64,000 nt of DNA, taken from the NCBI GenBank assembly GCA_023376005.1, contig CM042156.1, positions 44,093,388-44,157,387 of the forward strand, in the 5' to 3' direction. The notes beneath the pieces are model-generated. The model was not told the DNA's origin, searched no databases, and worked only from the letters and a program-made list of their open reading frames with translations. Shown one piece after another: positions 10,027-20,426 of the stretch (its first letter is position 1; each line of letters opens with the position of its first letter). A program made the position numbers and the translations under genes. The DNA comes from Doryteuthis pealeii (taxonomy: Eukaryota > Mollusca > Cephalopoda > Myopsida > Loliginidae).

Positions 10027-10633
10027 TCTTATTATAATGGAGATTGTGTGTTTTTCTGTCTGTAACCGAAACTATATTACTACTCAAGTCACAATTCCCA
10101 TGATTCTATTTCTATTTAAACCTCAATTAATAATAAAACTGTTTGACATTATTAAATACTGTTGGCCTTACCTAGATATTAATAACATGCATTTGTTTTA
10201 TATAATACAACAAAATACCAGTTTTCAGTGTAAACGTAAAAGCTAATTTGCATATTGATATTAAAAAATACTGATTTTAATAAAAAATGTGCCTTGGTAT
10301 TATTGATTTCTAATTGTTTGGTTTTATTTAATGAATATGAGTAAAAATCTCTTCAATAAATCCTAAAAGAAATTCATAAACAAGAAGAAATAACTGTAAT
10401 TTTATTCTTTACTTCCTATTTAACTAAATATTTAAATTAGGAAAATTTTAGCATTAAAAACGGAAGTGATGAAAGAGTAAGTTTCAGTTGTTCTATTTTC
10501 CGATTATACCCCACTCCGTTTCAAATCTTTTTATCTGAATTCTTTAATTAGTTTCATTAGCCTTCTGATTTAATCTAATATTTTCATACATTAAACTTAC
10601 ATACTTGCACCCGGAGGTGCATATATTTGCTAG
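10027..10633 (+). mobile_element. Non-autonomous Helitron, family A, 607 bp
   Basis: Starts TC after an A (10,026/10,027), ends CTAG (10,630-10,633) before a T, and has a GCACC-CGGA-GGTGC hairpin about 9-10 bases before the CTAG. These are the standard Helitron ends (5' TC, 3' hairpin and CTRR, insertion between A and T). Two other copies are 25,333-25,974 (minus) and 57,340-57,969 (plus). There is no Rep/helicase frame, so it depends on an autonomous partner. It sits in (TA)n. Confidence 0.9.
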
Positions 10634-11031
10634 TATATATAAATAATGATATTAAGAGTAATATTATATAATATATATATATATATATATATAATTAATT
10701 GGTAATTTGCTTGAAAGCATTGTTAAGTATGTATAATATATTATTAATTTTTGAAAGCAAATTACAATGCACATAAAAAATAAAAACAAAAACAAAACAA
10801 AAAATAAAAACAAAAACAAAAAAAATAAAAACAAAACAAAAATAAGTTCATTGTGTTAAATATGAGGGGGAGGGTTAAATTTCACTGGGTAAATTGGCGT
10901 ACCTATTATTACCCTAAAATGTCAGTTCGCACGTGAAAGAAATATTACCTCGTTATTTACGTTTCTTAGACAAAAAAAACATCTTTTTGTTTTTTTATTT
11001 TTATGTGCATGTAATTGCTTTCAAATTATTA

Positions 11032-11075
<44 letters not shown>

Positions 11076-11090
11076 TATATATAAATATAG
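10634..11090. other. AT-rich sequence with (TA)n and an A-rich (AAAAC)n run
   Basis: (TA)n at 10,670-10,693 and 11,035-11,082 with an AAAAC/AAAAAT run at 10,775-10,842. The blocks AATTTGCTTGAAAGCA (about 10,705) and GCTTTCAAATTATTAATA (about 11,010), plus AATGCACATAAAAA (about 10,768) against TTTTTATGTGCAT (about 10,997), form an inverted repeat about 300 bp across. No gene seen. Confidence 0.6.
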
Positions 11091-11139
11091 ATATAGATAT
11101 AGATATAGATAGATAGATATAGATATAGATATCAGACAG

Positions 11140-11205
11140 AATATTGGTTAATTAACGCCTGGAAGAAGATATCAGAAAATCTAAAAAACACGTGTCGCAA
11201 ACGTA
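11140..11205 (+). mobile_element. Degraded hammerhead-like copy, same family as 50.6 kb
   Basis: Shares TTAAT(T/G), CCTG(G)AAGAAGAT and AACACGTGTCGCA with the minus strand of 50,587-50,629. An extra G splits CTGAAGA and the catalytic G of GAAA is lost, so this copy should be inactive. Confidence 0.55.
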
Positions 11206-11252
11206 AAATAGTTATAATCTTTTTTAAACATAATCCATTTGCGGACCTCGTT

Positions 11253-11254
<2 letters not shown>

Positions 11255-11297
<43 letters not shown>
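11255..11297. repeat. (TA)n microsatellite
   Basis: A pure TA run. Similar runs lie at 12,800-12,842, 13,230-13,280, 13,505-13,545, 13,776-13,825, 26,380-26,420, 26,720-26,767, 27,902-27,939, 50,110-50,150, 54,036-54,070, 57,312-57,339 and 62,040-62,084. Confidence 0.95.
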
Positions 11298-11300
<3 letters not shown>

Positions 11301-11920
11301 GTGCCAAGAAAGAAAGCCATAAAAATTCACAACCGTAACACCTTCCCACTATTTCCATAAACAATACTATTATAACCATCTGAATAGATACATTATATAT
11401 GTTTAGGTTGTAATAAAGGGTATATAGATGAGACTTCTAGAAATATCAATCAACGAATCTGTGAGCACAAGAGAGATATAAGAAACGGTCAATTGAACTA
11501 TGCATTGACGAAACACATTTTGGAAACCAACCATTTCTTTAATTTTAAAGAATCCAAAAAACGAAGAAAAATAAAGTTGTCAGAGTGGCCTATTGTAGGT
11601 ATCAGCCGGACAGCGAGCGACTTGCTGACTTGGGGCGCCACACCTACCGTCAACTCCCACCTTAGCACACAGATTAGATTATCCAATCTATGCTACTCAT
11701 GCGCCAAGTTGGTGGGTACTGGTATCGAACAAGGAACCTTACAATTATAGGTGAGCACTTTACTGACTGGGCTAAATAGCGATATTTATAAAGAATGCCT
11801 AATAGCAGTGATAGAGCATATATATCAAAGTAAAGATAGTTTATATGTAGAGTCAACAAACTGACAGTTACCTAGTGCTGCTGACACTGTCTACGCTATC
11901 ATAACACACACACACACACA

Positions 11921-11966
<46 letters not shown>

Positions 11967-12240
11967 TTCTGTCGGAGGGAAATCGTTAGTATACATCGCT
12001 GTTGAGACTTAATAAAGTTGAAATAGTCTGTACGATGTTCTACACACCGAATAATTCTTTGCGAAATTCACTTATCATTATTATCTTCTATAATTATCGA
12101 ATTTTATGCGATATGCGTATTGTAATTGCCTTCAAGCAAAAATATAAATATTTATATATACTTTATTCAACAATGCTTCTAAATAAACAAACATCCAAAA
12201 ATCTTTATATTATATATATATATATATAATATATAATATA
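11298..12240. other. No supported gene; unidentified sequence with (CA)n
   Basis: 11,400-11,580 reads in one frame as a degenerate protein-like stretch (INESVSTREI, then QLNYALTKHILETNH), which resembles the GIY-YIG-proximal part of Penelope-like or other retroelement proteins only vaguely, so I assign no function. (CA)n with interruptions occupies 11,905-11,960. Confidence 0.4.
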
Positions 12241-12797
12241 TATATATATAATATTATACTAAAGCTGAGCGAATCAACTTTGATTTCCCTAAAGCTTTTT
12301 TCCTGTTTAGTTTAATGACTAAAATTAAATACTAAAATATTCCTTATTTCTGGGATTGAATTATGTTTGAAAAATAATTAATTTTCATCGTTTTAATTGA
12401 CAGTAATTTGCAATTAACTCACAAAGCAACCTATCCATCACTTATCTTATCATCTATCATTTTCCACCCCCTCTATATATTTCATACCCCTCATTATCAA
12501 ATTTTTAGTCTATCTGAGAGAGCGATGTGTGTTAGAATAATCTATTTTCTTCACTCCTGGCACCACCACCAAATCAGCAGTCAGGAGAAATCTCTCTTTA
12601 CCACCCTGTTTAGCTAATAACAATCCCCAACTTCTCCGCTTCTCTTTCACTTCTGTCATGGTAATAGTGTTTTTTTGTTGTTTATTGATACCGATATATA
12701 TATCATTAGCTCACTTGTTGAGTTAGTGGTGGCCAAGATTGTTTCTGTATTATTAGTGGAGTGCTAATTATCAATAATAGATCTGTTATATAAATAA

Positions 12798-12842
<45 letters not shown>

Positions 12843-12851
<9 letters not shown>

Positions 12852-13116
12852 ATACTCTTGTTCTCTAATATTCCAACCGTTATATCTTGCAACACCCTCT
12901 GGTCAAAAATGAGACCCTCCAAACCTTCCAAGATGAAATGCAAGAAATAAATCCTGATTAGCTGGTATTACTTATCCGCCGAATTTTTATTTCTTATGAG
13001 TGTCGTCAACTCCTCTAAATATTTGACCATTCTATTTGCAATAGCTCTTAAGTAAACATGTCATACATTGTAATAATTAGATTATCATAGTGTAGCATAT
13101 CCACAGGTTCTGCTAG
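12843..13116 (+). mobile_element. Short Helitron, family B (degraded 5' end)
   Basis: Ends TTCTGCTAG (CTAG 13,113-13,116) before a T, matching the 3' end of the complete family-B element at 42,783-43,146. The internal landmarks CCCTCTGGTCAAAAATGAGAC and TTCCAAGATG (given in part) are shared with 1,966-2,060 and 24,760-24,830. The 5' TC has merged into the adjacent (TA)n. Confidence 0.7.
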
Positions 13117-13152
13117 TATATATATATATTAATATATATATATATATATATA

Positions 13153-13227
13153 TATCGAGGTTTCGGTGGTCACAATACACCTTCTTCGTAGACAAGAAGA
13201 AGTGTATCTTAGCCACCAAAACCTGAC

Positions 13228-13231
<4 letters not shown>
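13153..13231. mobile_element. Small palindrome between two (TA)n tracts
   Basis: GAGGTTTCGGTGGTCACAAT is answered by its near-complement at 13,205-13,228, with the centre near 13,190. Read on the minus strand it contains GAAGAAGGTG...CACCGAAACC, which resembles an eroded CTGAAGA-stemII-GAAAC hammerhead core. (TA)n lies directly on both sides. Confidence 0.6.
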
Positions 13232-13277
<46 letters not shown>

Positions 13278-13510
13278 TAATATAAAACTGTGTCAAAAAA
13301 GTATCAAGATTTTTGTAATTTCTGACACGCCTTGTATTCTGAAAAAAATAACGTTTCATTCATTCTTCATTTGTATCTTGGTAAAATACAGCTTTAAACT
13401 TGGTACTTTTTGACACACCTTGTATATATATAATGAATGGAACTTTAAAAAAAATTTACAAACTGTGTCAAAAATTACAATAGATCTCGATACTTTTTTG
13501 ACATATATAT

Positions 13511-13544
<34 letters not shown>

Positions 13545-13545
<1 letters not shown>

Positions 13546-13705
13546 TTCAGGCGCGTTGACTTGAAGAGAGGTGGCTAACATGCTGCCTGCAAACCAATGG
13601 TAACAATTGTACCTTAGATGTATTGTACACTATAATAAATAAATACAGCTCTTACACACGTAATCAAGCACTTTATTTCAAATCTCCAATACTAAAAAAG
13701 GACTA
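13545..13705 (-). mobile_element. Partial copy of the 54.1-54.3 kb palindromic element
   Basis: GTGGCTAACATGCTGC, CAATGGTAACAATTG and GTACACTATAATA occur in the same order as one arm of the palindrome at 54,139-54,285 and its left flank, AGCTCTTACACAC...AGCACTTTATTT (complement at 54,095-54,130). It lies between (TA)n and (CT)n/(TA)n tracts. Confidence 0.7.
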
Positions 13706-13770
13706 TCTATCTATATATCTACCTCTCCCCCCCTCTCCCTCTCTCTCTCACTCTCTCTTTTCTTTTCTCT

Positions 13771-13827
<57 letters not shown>

Positions 13828-13930
13828 GCAAAATTTGACTAACATATAGATAGATATTTCTATGATTGTGTTTGCGTATATTGTGATTTAAAATCATATT
13901 TATCAAATATGAGAGATTCTTTTGATTCAA

Positions 13931-14395
13931 GCGACAATGTCAAAGACGAGGCCATTTGACTTTGACTAGGAATTGTCCAATCACAATCCTGGAAAAATAT
14001 CAACAACGAATAAAAAAAAAACAATCACAGTGAACGTATTAAAAGCAGAATATAAACAAGAAAGAAATTCGTTTCTTTCCTTTCTACTTTGATTATTTTA
14101 TGATTTTTAGTTATTTTTTCTTTGATTTTTTTTGTTTGATTTGTTGCTTATTTTATTTTATTACTTTTTTGTCGATTTCTATCTTGAAGTCACGTTTCAA
14201 GCTTTTTTGTTTTGATTACAGGTTGGTTATAAACGAAAAAGAATGAAAATCAAATAAGTAATTCAATTTCCATTTCTTTGTAACCAGTTTTTAGCCGACC
14301 GCAAAATTTTACTGTATTGAAATTTGAGATGATTGATTTTGAGATGAAATCGATTGAACGAATCTCATCTTGAATTTTTATTTGTTCTTTCTTTT
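13931..14395. other. AT-rich, no gene seen
   Basis: T-rich tracts with short poly-A and poly-T runs and stops in every frame. I see no recognisable feature. Confidence 0.6.
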
Positions 14396-14399
14396 TTTT

Positions 14400-14880
14400 T
14401 TCATCTTCATTATTATTAGTCTTTGCCAGACTTTAACACCAATACTAACGTGTTAGCCTTTACTGGAATCCGAGTGACAACAAGTCTCCTTGGCACTCTA
14501 GGACTCTTCTCAGTATTTTAGCTGATCTCAGCAGTATTATGAGCTAGACAGTTTTAATCCTTCCACGCATCTTCATCTCTCACAGTCTCTTTTCCAAGTT
14601 CTTTGGAATTTTTCCAAAAGGTCCTTATATCATCAGAATCACTGTCATCTTGTTTCATAGTAGTTATTTTTTTTTACTTCCATTTCAAGGTTCTTGTGCT
14701 ATTATTATCATGATGTTTTCACATCTGCCGTAGCTGGTGGTTCACTGGAGGCTGAGTGGCTGCAAGTCTCCTCAGGTATCCAGGACTCTTCTGAGTATTC
14801 TAACCGATCCCAACAGTGCTATAGTTTGGATGGTCTCGATTCTTCCTCTGATTTCCAATTCAAACAAATTATTATTATTA
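14400..14880 (-). pseudogene. Two truncated 3' ends of the RLE-type LINE
   Basis: Both fragments (about 14,420-14,640 and 14,690-14,880) repeat the wording of 14,885-15,060: a CACTGGAG(T)C(T)GAGTG block, CAAGTCTCCTCAGG, AGGACTCTTCTGAGTATT and CAGTG(C/T)T. On the minus strand this is the C-terminal end of the LINE protein (SARILRRVLET region) plus the 3' tail. The units are joined by short (ATT)n runs, which look like (AAT)n 3' tails of the LINE. Confidence 0.75.
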
Positions 14881-14954
14881 TTCACTCCTTTTGAGTTTTC
14901 ACACCAGTGTTAGCTGATGGTCTTTCACTGGAGTCTGAGTGACAGCAAGTCTCC

Positions 14955-15679
14955 TCAGGTCTCCAGGACTCTTCTGAGTATTCTGGCAGATTGCAGCAGT
15001 GCAGTGTTCTGAATGGTTTCAATCCTTCCTTTGATATCCAAACTTTCCAAACCCTTTTCTAATCCTTTTGGGACTGTTCCAAGTGCACCAACCACAATTG
15101 GTATCACTTTGACTTTCATATTCCATAGCTTTTTCAGTTCTCTGGCAAGGTTCAGGTATTTGTCCATCTTTTCGTTTTCCTTCAGCTTCACCCTGTGATC
15201 TGCTGGAACTGCAAAATCCACCAGTTAACAAGTTCTTTCTTTTTTGTTAATCAATACTAGGTCTGGTCTTCTTGCTGAGAAAAGTCCCAGAGAATTTTAT
15301 GCGTTTCATTCTCAAGAACAGATTCTGGTTTATGCATATACCATTTTGCTGTATGGTAAAAATTTAATTTTTTGCATAATTCCAGGTGGATCACCTTCCC
15401 AACCCAATCGTGCCTAGTTTTGTATTCCCGTTATGCTAGTTTGCTACATTTACATAGTACATGGTTTACAGTCTCATCACTGTCACCGCATAGTCTACAT
15501 TTATTATTTCGTTGGGTCTTATCAATTGTTGCTTCGATATAGTTTGTCCTTATGGCATTATTTTATGCAGCAATTATTAGTGATTCAGTTTCTCTTTTGA
15601 GGTTTCCTTTTCTTAACCATGTCCAAGTTTTTTCATGTGCAACCTCTTCGATTTGTCGTTTGAAGCGTCCATATGATTG

Positions 15680-15715
<36 letters not shown>
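14955..15715 (-). pseudogene. LINE 3' fragment: CCHC knuckle and restriction-like endonuclease
   Basis: On the minus strand, reading down from about 15,680, the conceptual product has RKGNLKRETES, then a zinc knuckle CRLCGDSDETVNHVLCKC, then KILWDF, RRPDLVLINKKE, LVDFAVPADHRVK, VIPIVVGALGTV and ILRRVLET. The spacing PD-X14-D fits the PD-(D/E)XK-like endonuclease found at the C terminus of RLE-class non-LTR retrotransposons. It is dead: stops follow SKLA and the RPD region, and at least one frameshift is present. The reverse transcriptase is missing. The (ATT)n at 15,680-15,713 marks the junction with the next copy. Confidence 0.85.
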
Positions 15716-16035
15716 TCACTCCTGTGAGTTTTTCACTGGAGATTGAGTGACAACAAGTCCCTTCAGTTTTCTTCAGGTCTTTCCTGAATATTTCAGCTGA
15801 TTTCAATAATGCTGTTGTCTGGATGGTCTCGATTCTTCCTCTGATTTCTAGTTCCTCTAGTCTTTTTTCTTAGCTCTTAGGGACCGTTCCAAGCACCCCA
15901 ACTAGTATCGGTATCTCTTTCACCCTCATATTTTACTTTCTTTTTTTTTCAGTTATCTAGCAAGGTCCGGGTATTTGTCTATATTTTCGTTTTCTTTCAT
16001 CTTCACCCTGTGATCTGCTGGAACAGCATATTTTA
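15716..16035 (-). pseudogene. Another truncated copy of the same LINE 3' end
   Basis: Repeats the tail, the ILRRVLET-like, GALGTV-like and VPADHRVK-like regions in the same orientation (for example CACCCTGTGATCTGCTGG at about 16,003, as at 15,189). It carries extra bases and stops. It ends at 16,035 in AT-rich sequence. Confidence 0.8.
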
Positions 16036-16330
16036 ATGTTGAACAATATTTTTTTTAAAACAAGTTTAATTGAAATTATACATTGCTATACTAACAGAAA
16101 AAACTGAGACTAATGTGTCTGCCGTTTGATTCAATAATTAATTTTAATGATTAATTAAATGTATAGTAATTTGTTTTTTTGTTTGTTTTTTTAAGCAATA
16201 CGTAATTAAAACAACCTTAATCCCCAAACCCCTAAACCGCAACCCAATTTGCAAAAGAGTTCATTCATACACTGTAGTTAAACTCATGGATCACCACCAA
16301 ATAAGTTTCTGTTTTAATTTTGACGACGAT
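16036..16330. other. AT-rich spacer between LINE fragments
   Basis: Runs of T and A with no recognisable feature. It separates two pieces of the same LINE orientation. Confidence 0.5.
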
Positions 16331-16334
16331 TTGC

Positions 16335-16850
16335 AAGTTTAACCCTCTCTGGCAAGGTCCAGGCATTTGTCCACTTTTCGCTTACTTTTATTTTGACTAT
16401 GATCAGCCGAACCGGCAAAATCCACCAAATGACAAGTTCATTTCTTCTCACCGGTCAACACTAAGTCTACTCTTCTGGTCCAGATTTGATGGTCCGGATT
16501 TGGTGGTCCGGATTTGGTGGTCCGTTTTTTGTTTATTTTAAACTGCGAAATAATTTGTTGCGTCTCATTGTATAGGATATATTATATAGTTTTTGCACAT
16601 ACAATTTGTCAGTATGGCCAAACTTGCAGAATTCCCAGTGGATCGGCTTCACCACCCAGTCTTGCCAACTATTGTAATTTATTTTGTACTAATTTGCTGC
16701 ATTCGCTTTTTTATTTGATCAATTGATTTATCTCTATCTCTTCAGAGTCTACATTTAGTAATCTCTTGTGTATCATAAATTGTTGCGGTGAAATAATTAA
16801 TTCTTTTGGCATTATTTTAAGTTGCTAATAATAGAGATTTAAATTCTCTC
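16335..16850 (-). pseudogene. Further LINE 3' fragment (CCHC to RLE region, eroded)
   Basis: Collinear with 15,150-15,600: CTGGCAAGGTCCAGGCATTTG, TGACAAGTTC.TTTCTT, a box for RPDL, the TTTGCTGCATT region and TCTACATTTAGTAAT for the knuckle. The GGTCCGGATTTGGT phrase at about 16,488-16,520 is locally duplicated. No open frame survives. Confidence 0.7.
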
Positions 16851-16859
16851 TTTTGGATT

Positions 16860-17340
16860 ATCGATACATATATAAAAGGCAGTTAATATGTACGTATCTT
16901 TGTATGTATGTATGTGTAGTGAGAGAGGAGACCTACCTCGTGCAACACGGTGTGACAGAGAGAGTGGCGGGCGTGAAGACTTGTCGTATTCTCGAAGGAA
17001 GCGGGCTAGACTTTGCCTGGCTTGTAGGACTGACCTAGAGTCGAACCCGCTTTCTTTCAGAATGTGAGAGCTGTGGACGATCAGTGAAATAAGAAATAGC
17101 ATAGTGGCCCAGATGTGGGTGGTCGCGTCGTGCTGACGAGTGTCGCACGTGCTGCACGGACAATTATGAGTGAGGAGCCCGGATGTGGTGAAATTGAGGT
17201 GTATTTAAAGGACTTATTCTCACAGACCAGGAGAACGACTGCAGTAGTACTTTGTTGTCGAGACGAACGGGACAAAAAAATAAATTTGGATATTGGATTT
17301 TGGAGCGTTTAGACTGTCGATTGGAACCTTGCGTCAGACT
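16860..17340. other. Unidentified, relatively GC-rich stretch
   Basis: Contains TATATAAAAGGCAG (16,869), TAGAGTCGAACCCGC (17,035) and GTCGCACGTGCTGCACGG (17,141). The open frames on both strands overlap each other and match nothing I know. It could hold LTR or SINE fragments; I cannot show it. Confidence 0.35.
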
Positions 17341-17371
17341 TGACTGTGACCCCCCCACACACACACACACA
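17340..17371. repeat. C run and (CA)n
   Basis: Seven Cs followed by ten CA units. A short simple repeat next to GTATGTATGTATG at about 17,382. Confidence 0.9.
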
Positions 17372-17456
17372 CTGATTAAAGTATGTATGTATGTCCGGAT
17401 GAAACTACGAAAATAAAACAATTAACAACAAAGTAAATATATATACTCATTAAATA

Positions 17457-17641
17457 TCACCAGTCCTTGCTTTTTGTATTACAAAATTAATATTTGACTT
17501 ATATTCGAAGATATTTAAGAATCAAAATATACATAGAAATAGCATTAAAATTCTACTTAAAAATGTAAATCTCAAAAGTAAACAAATCAATACACCACGG
17601 TTTCCCCCTCTACTCAGGCGATGCTGGGTAGCCACTTCTAG
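17457..17641 (+). mobile_element. Short Helitron, family C, 185 bp
   Basis: Begins TCATTAAATATCACCAG, ends GGGTAGCCACTTCTAG (CTAG 17,638-17,641) before a T. The 3' end matches 42,417-42,703 on the minus strand, where GGCGACGCC forms a clean hairpin; here it is GGCGATGC, so the hairpin is damaged. The 5' TC follows a C rather than an A, so the 5' boundary is less certain. Non-coding. Confidence 0.65.
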
Positions 17642-17757
17642 TTATTTACAAATTTTCTAGCAGTACCTATTCTCTGTTCGGATCAAGTGACCGTATATCT
17701 TCACGAACACATTCATAATGTCAACAGTATTATTGTCACTGTTATTAATAGTTTCAG

Positions 17758-18110
17758 TTCTACAGTGGTAACTTGAATTACGAGTTTAATTCGTTCTGCT
17801 CGTAACTCAATTTCCTCATATATCAAATCAATTTTCCGGTAGAGATGAACTGAAATGCCATTAAACCGTTCCAACTGCCCCCCAACACCCTAATTTGCGG
17901 GGCGGGGGGTGCAACTGAATAAAAAATATTACAAACATAGTAGACTTTTGTGTCACAATAGAGTGGTACTTTTACTTGCGAGGTTAATTCGTTCTGCTTA
18001 TAACTCAATTTCCTCGTATATCAAATCATTTTCCCCTATTGAAATAAACTGATGTGCCATTAATCCGTTCCAGCTCACCCCACCCCAAAAATAACCTATT
18101 TTTTGTTACG
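17758..18110 (+). mobile_element. CAGTGGTAAC-type non-autonomous DNA transposon remnants
   Basis: Two direct, related blocks start at about 17,762 and 17,958, each with ACTTG, TACGAG or TGCGAG, GTTAATTCGTTCTGC, TAACTCAATTTCCTC and ATTAA.CCGTTCCA. They match the ends seen at 5,673 and 19,228. C-rich and G-rich runs at 17,876-17,911 interrupt the first. Confidence 0.6.
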
Positions 18111-18174
18111 TTATTTTAGTAAAAATTAGTACTGTTTTGTATGAAAACATAATAAAATTCCATGTAAAGAATTG

Positions 18175-18625
18175 TTTGGTTTGGTTTGGTTTGTTTTGCT
18201 TTACGGCATATCAACCTCAGTGGGTCATTTAATGCCGATAAAGTTTTGAAATAAATCAATTCTTAATGGATAATACAATTTTTTTATAAATACATTTTTC
18301 TATTTAACCCATAGATGGGACCCTAACAGGTACTACCACTCCGGGTTAGAGTGGACCAGGGAGCAATGGGGATGAAGGGTTGCTCCACATTCCCCAAACC
18401 TCCAAAACTGGAACCTCACCATCAGATAGAGTTTAACATCATTCCCAGGACATGTAGACCCGCAGTCACCTCCTTCTAGCACACATATGATAAAAAGGGA
18501 TTAGGGCTTGCCATAAGGGCAATAGGGTTGGGAAAATCATATAGTTGCTAGGGCTTCACATGACCAGCCGATTGATCGGAGGGGGCCTCTCCGGCCGCCC
18601 GTCTAGCCCAAGATAGGGCCAATAA
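18175..18625 (+). mobile_element. Full-length R1 repeat with hairpin head
   Basis: Starts with (GGTTT)n and the short hairpin CGGCATATCAACC..GGGTCATTTAATGCCG (two parts), continues through AATTCTTAATGGATAATAC and the R1 landmarks (AACAGGTACTACCACTCC, GGACCAGGGAGCAATGG, CATATGATAAAAAGGG), and ends near GCCCGTCTAGCCCAAG. The same full order, inverted, is 56,580-57,050. It forms the inner boundary of the right arm. Confidence 0.75.
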
Positions 18626-19577
18626 AGAATTGTGCGTTGTAATATGTTTTAATGCTTATCTTTTTATAAATAATATTATTCTTTGGGGTAATAAATTTGG
18701 AAGCTTAAACTTTTTAGGGAACTTATTGATATAATCGTATCTGAAGCTCGCTCTTACTCCAAATTTTAGCGCTCAACACAAAACAAAATATCGACTGGGT
18801 GACAGCTCGTAACTCGGAAAAAAACTCGTAAGTGGAGACACTCGTAAGTCAAGGTGCCGCTGTATCTGTAACTCCCATTGCAGTAAAGATGGAAAGAGAA
18901 TTGCCGCAGATTTCATCAACGAAATATAATTAAGAGTAATAATAATACACTCCCGTTATTATTACGACACATTCGTCGATTTAAGACCTCCATTATAATG
19001 AATGTGCTATTAGAAGTGGTATGTATACGAAGTGTATTTATTAATGAGGAGAAACCAACAAATACAGAAATAAACGTTTTCGGTGAATTTATTTGCATAA
19101 GCGTATCCGAAGCTCGCTCGTACCTCAAATTTTAGCTCACAATGCAAAGCAAAAAATCGATCGGCCGATAGTTCGTAACTCGGAAAACTCATAAGTCGGG
19201 ACACTCGTAACTCAAGGTACCACTGTATATTGGGCTTGCAATTCTTCCAAGTATGCCAATGATTACGGAGATTAATTGTTACCCGACATTTTGTTTTTAG
19301 ATTCCCATGCTTGGTTCTGCATTTCTCTTTGTTTCGATTTTATTCAATGGTCCGTGTCTGTTTACGGCGACCAGATCTGGAATGTTGCCGAAGACTGGAT
19401 TATCTGGTTGCATTTCAACGCGCCAGACAATTTTGATTTTCTTTATTTCCAGAATAGTATATCAAAATCAGACATTTTACTCACACCAACTCAAACTGAA
19501 CTATTCCATCAACATACTTCCCCTGAAAAAAAAAAATGGAATTAACACCCTTAGTGGAGGTTCACTTTGTTTTTTGT

Positions 19578-20000
19578 TTTATTTAGCAGTAAATAAACTA
19601 ATAACAGATATGACGCAAATCATGTTTCTTTAATAGCTGAATATTCTGGCTTCATAAAATATTCCTTAAACAAAATAGATTACATTATTTAGCAGTAAAT
19701 AAACTAATAACAGATATGACGCAAATCATGTTTCTTTAATAGCTGAATATTCTGGCTTCATAAAATATTCCTTAAACAAAATAGATTACATTATTTAGCA
19801 GTAAATAAACTAATAACAGATATGACGCAAATCATGTTTCTTTAATAGCTGAATATTCTGGCTTCATAAAATATTCCTTAAACAAAATAGATTACATTAT
19901 TTAGCAGTAAATAAACTAATAACAGATAAGACACAAATCATGTTTCTTTAATAGCTGAATATTCTGGCTTCATAAGTTATTCATTAAACAAACCAGATTA
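19578..20000 (+). repeat. 106-bp tandem repeat, about four units
   Basis: TTTAGCAGTAAATAAACTAA recurs at about 19,582, 19,688, 19,794 and 19,900. The first three units are almost identical, implying recent amplification. The left arm has only about two, diverged units (5,090-5,310). No coding meaning. Confidence 0.95.
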
Positions 20001-20426
20001 GATTTGAATTAATTTCTCCGCGTCAGACAATTTTGATTTTTATTATTACCAGAACAGTGAATCAAATTTAACATTTTAAATACACCAGCTAACATTGAAA
20101 TATCCCATCAACATTCTTCCGCTACAAAGAAAGACTTTGGGTTTTTAGCAATAAATAAACTAATAACAATTAAGACAAATGTTTTTTATTGGCTTAATAT
20201 TCTAGATTCATAAATTATTCATTAAACAAACTAGATTGAATTATTTAAATTAATGGCATGATTTTTCCAAGCCAAACAGAAGAAAAATATTATGGAATAA
20301 TCCAATATTAAGGAAAAATAATGAAATTCGTTGACAAAAAAATGAATGTTGGCTAGACCTCTGCTATCTCATTTGGACATTCTACCAATATTCCGCTCCT
20401 CACTTGTTCTGTCCTCTGTGTCACTT

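Noticed and set aside
11490..11755. Overlapping frames around 11.5-11.75 kb as a retroelement protein
   Set aside because: The resemblance to Penelope-like or similar protein ends is too vague without a search.
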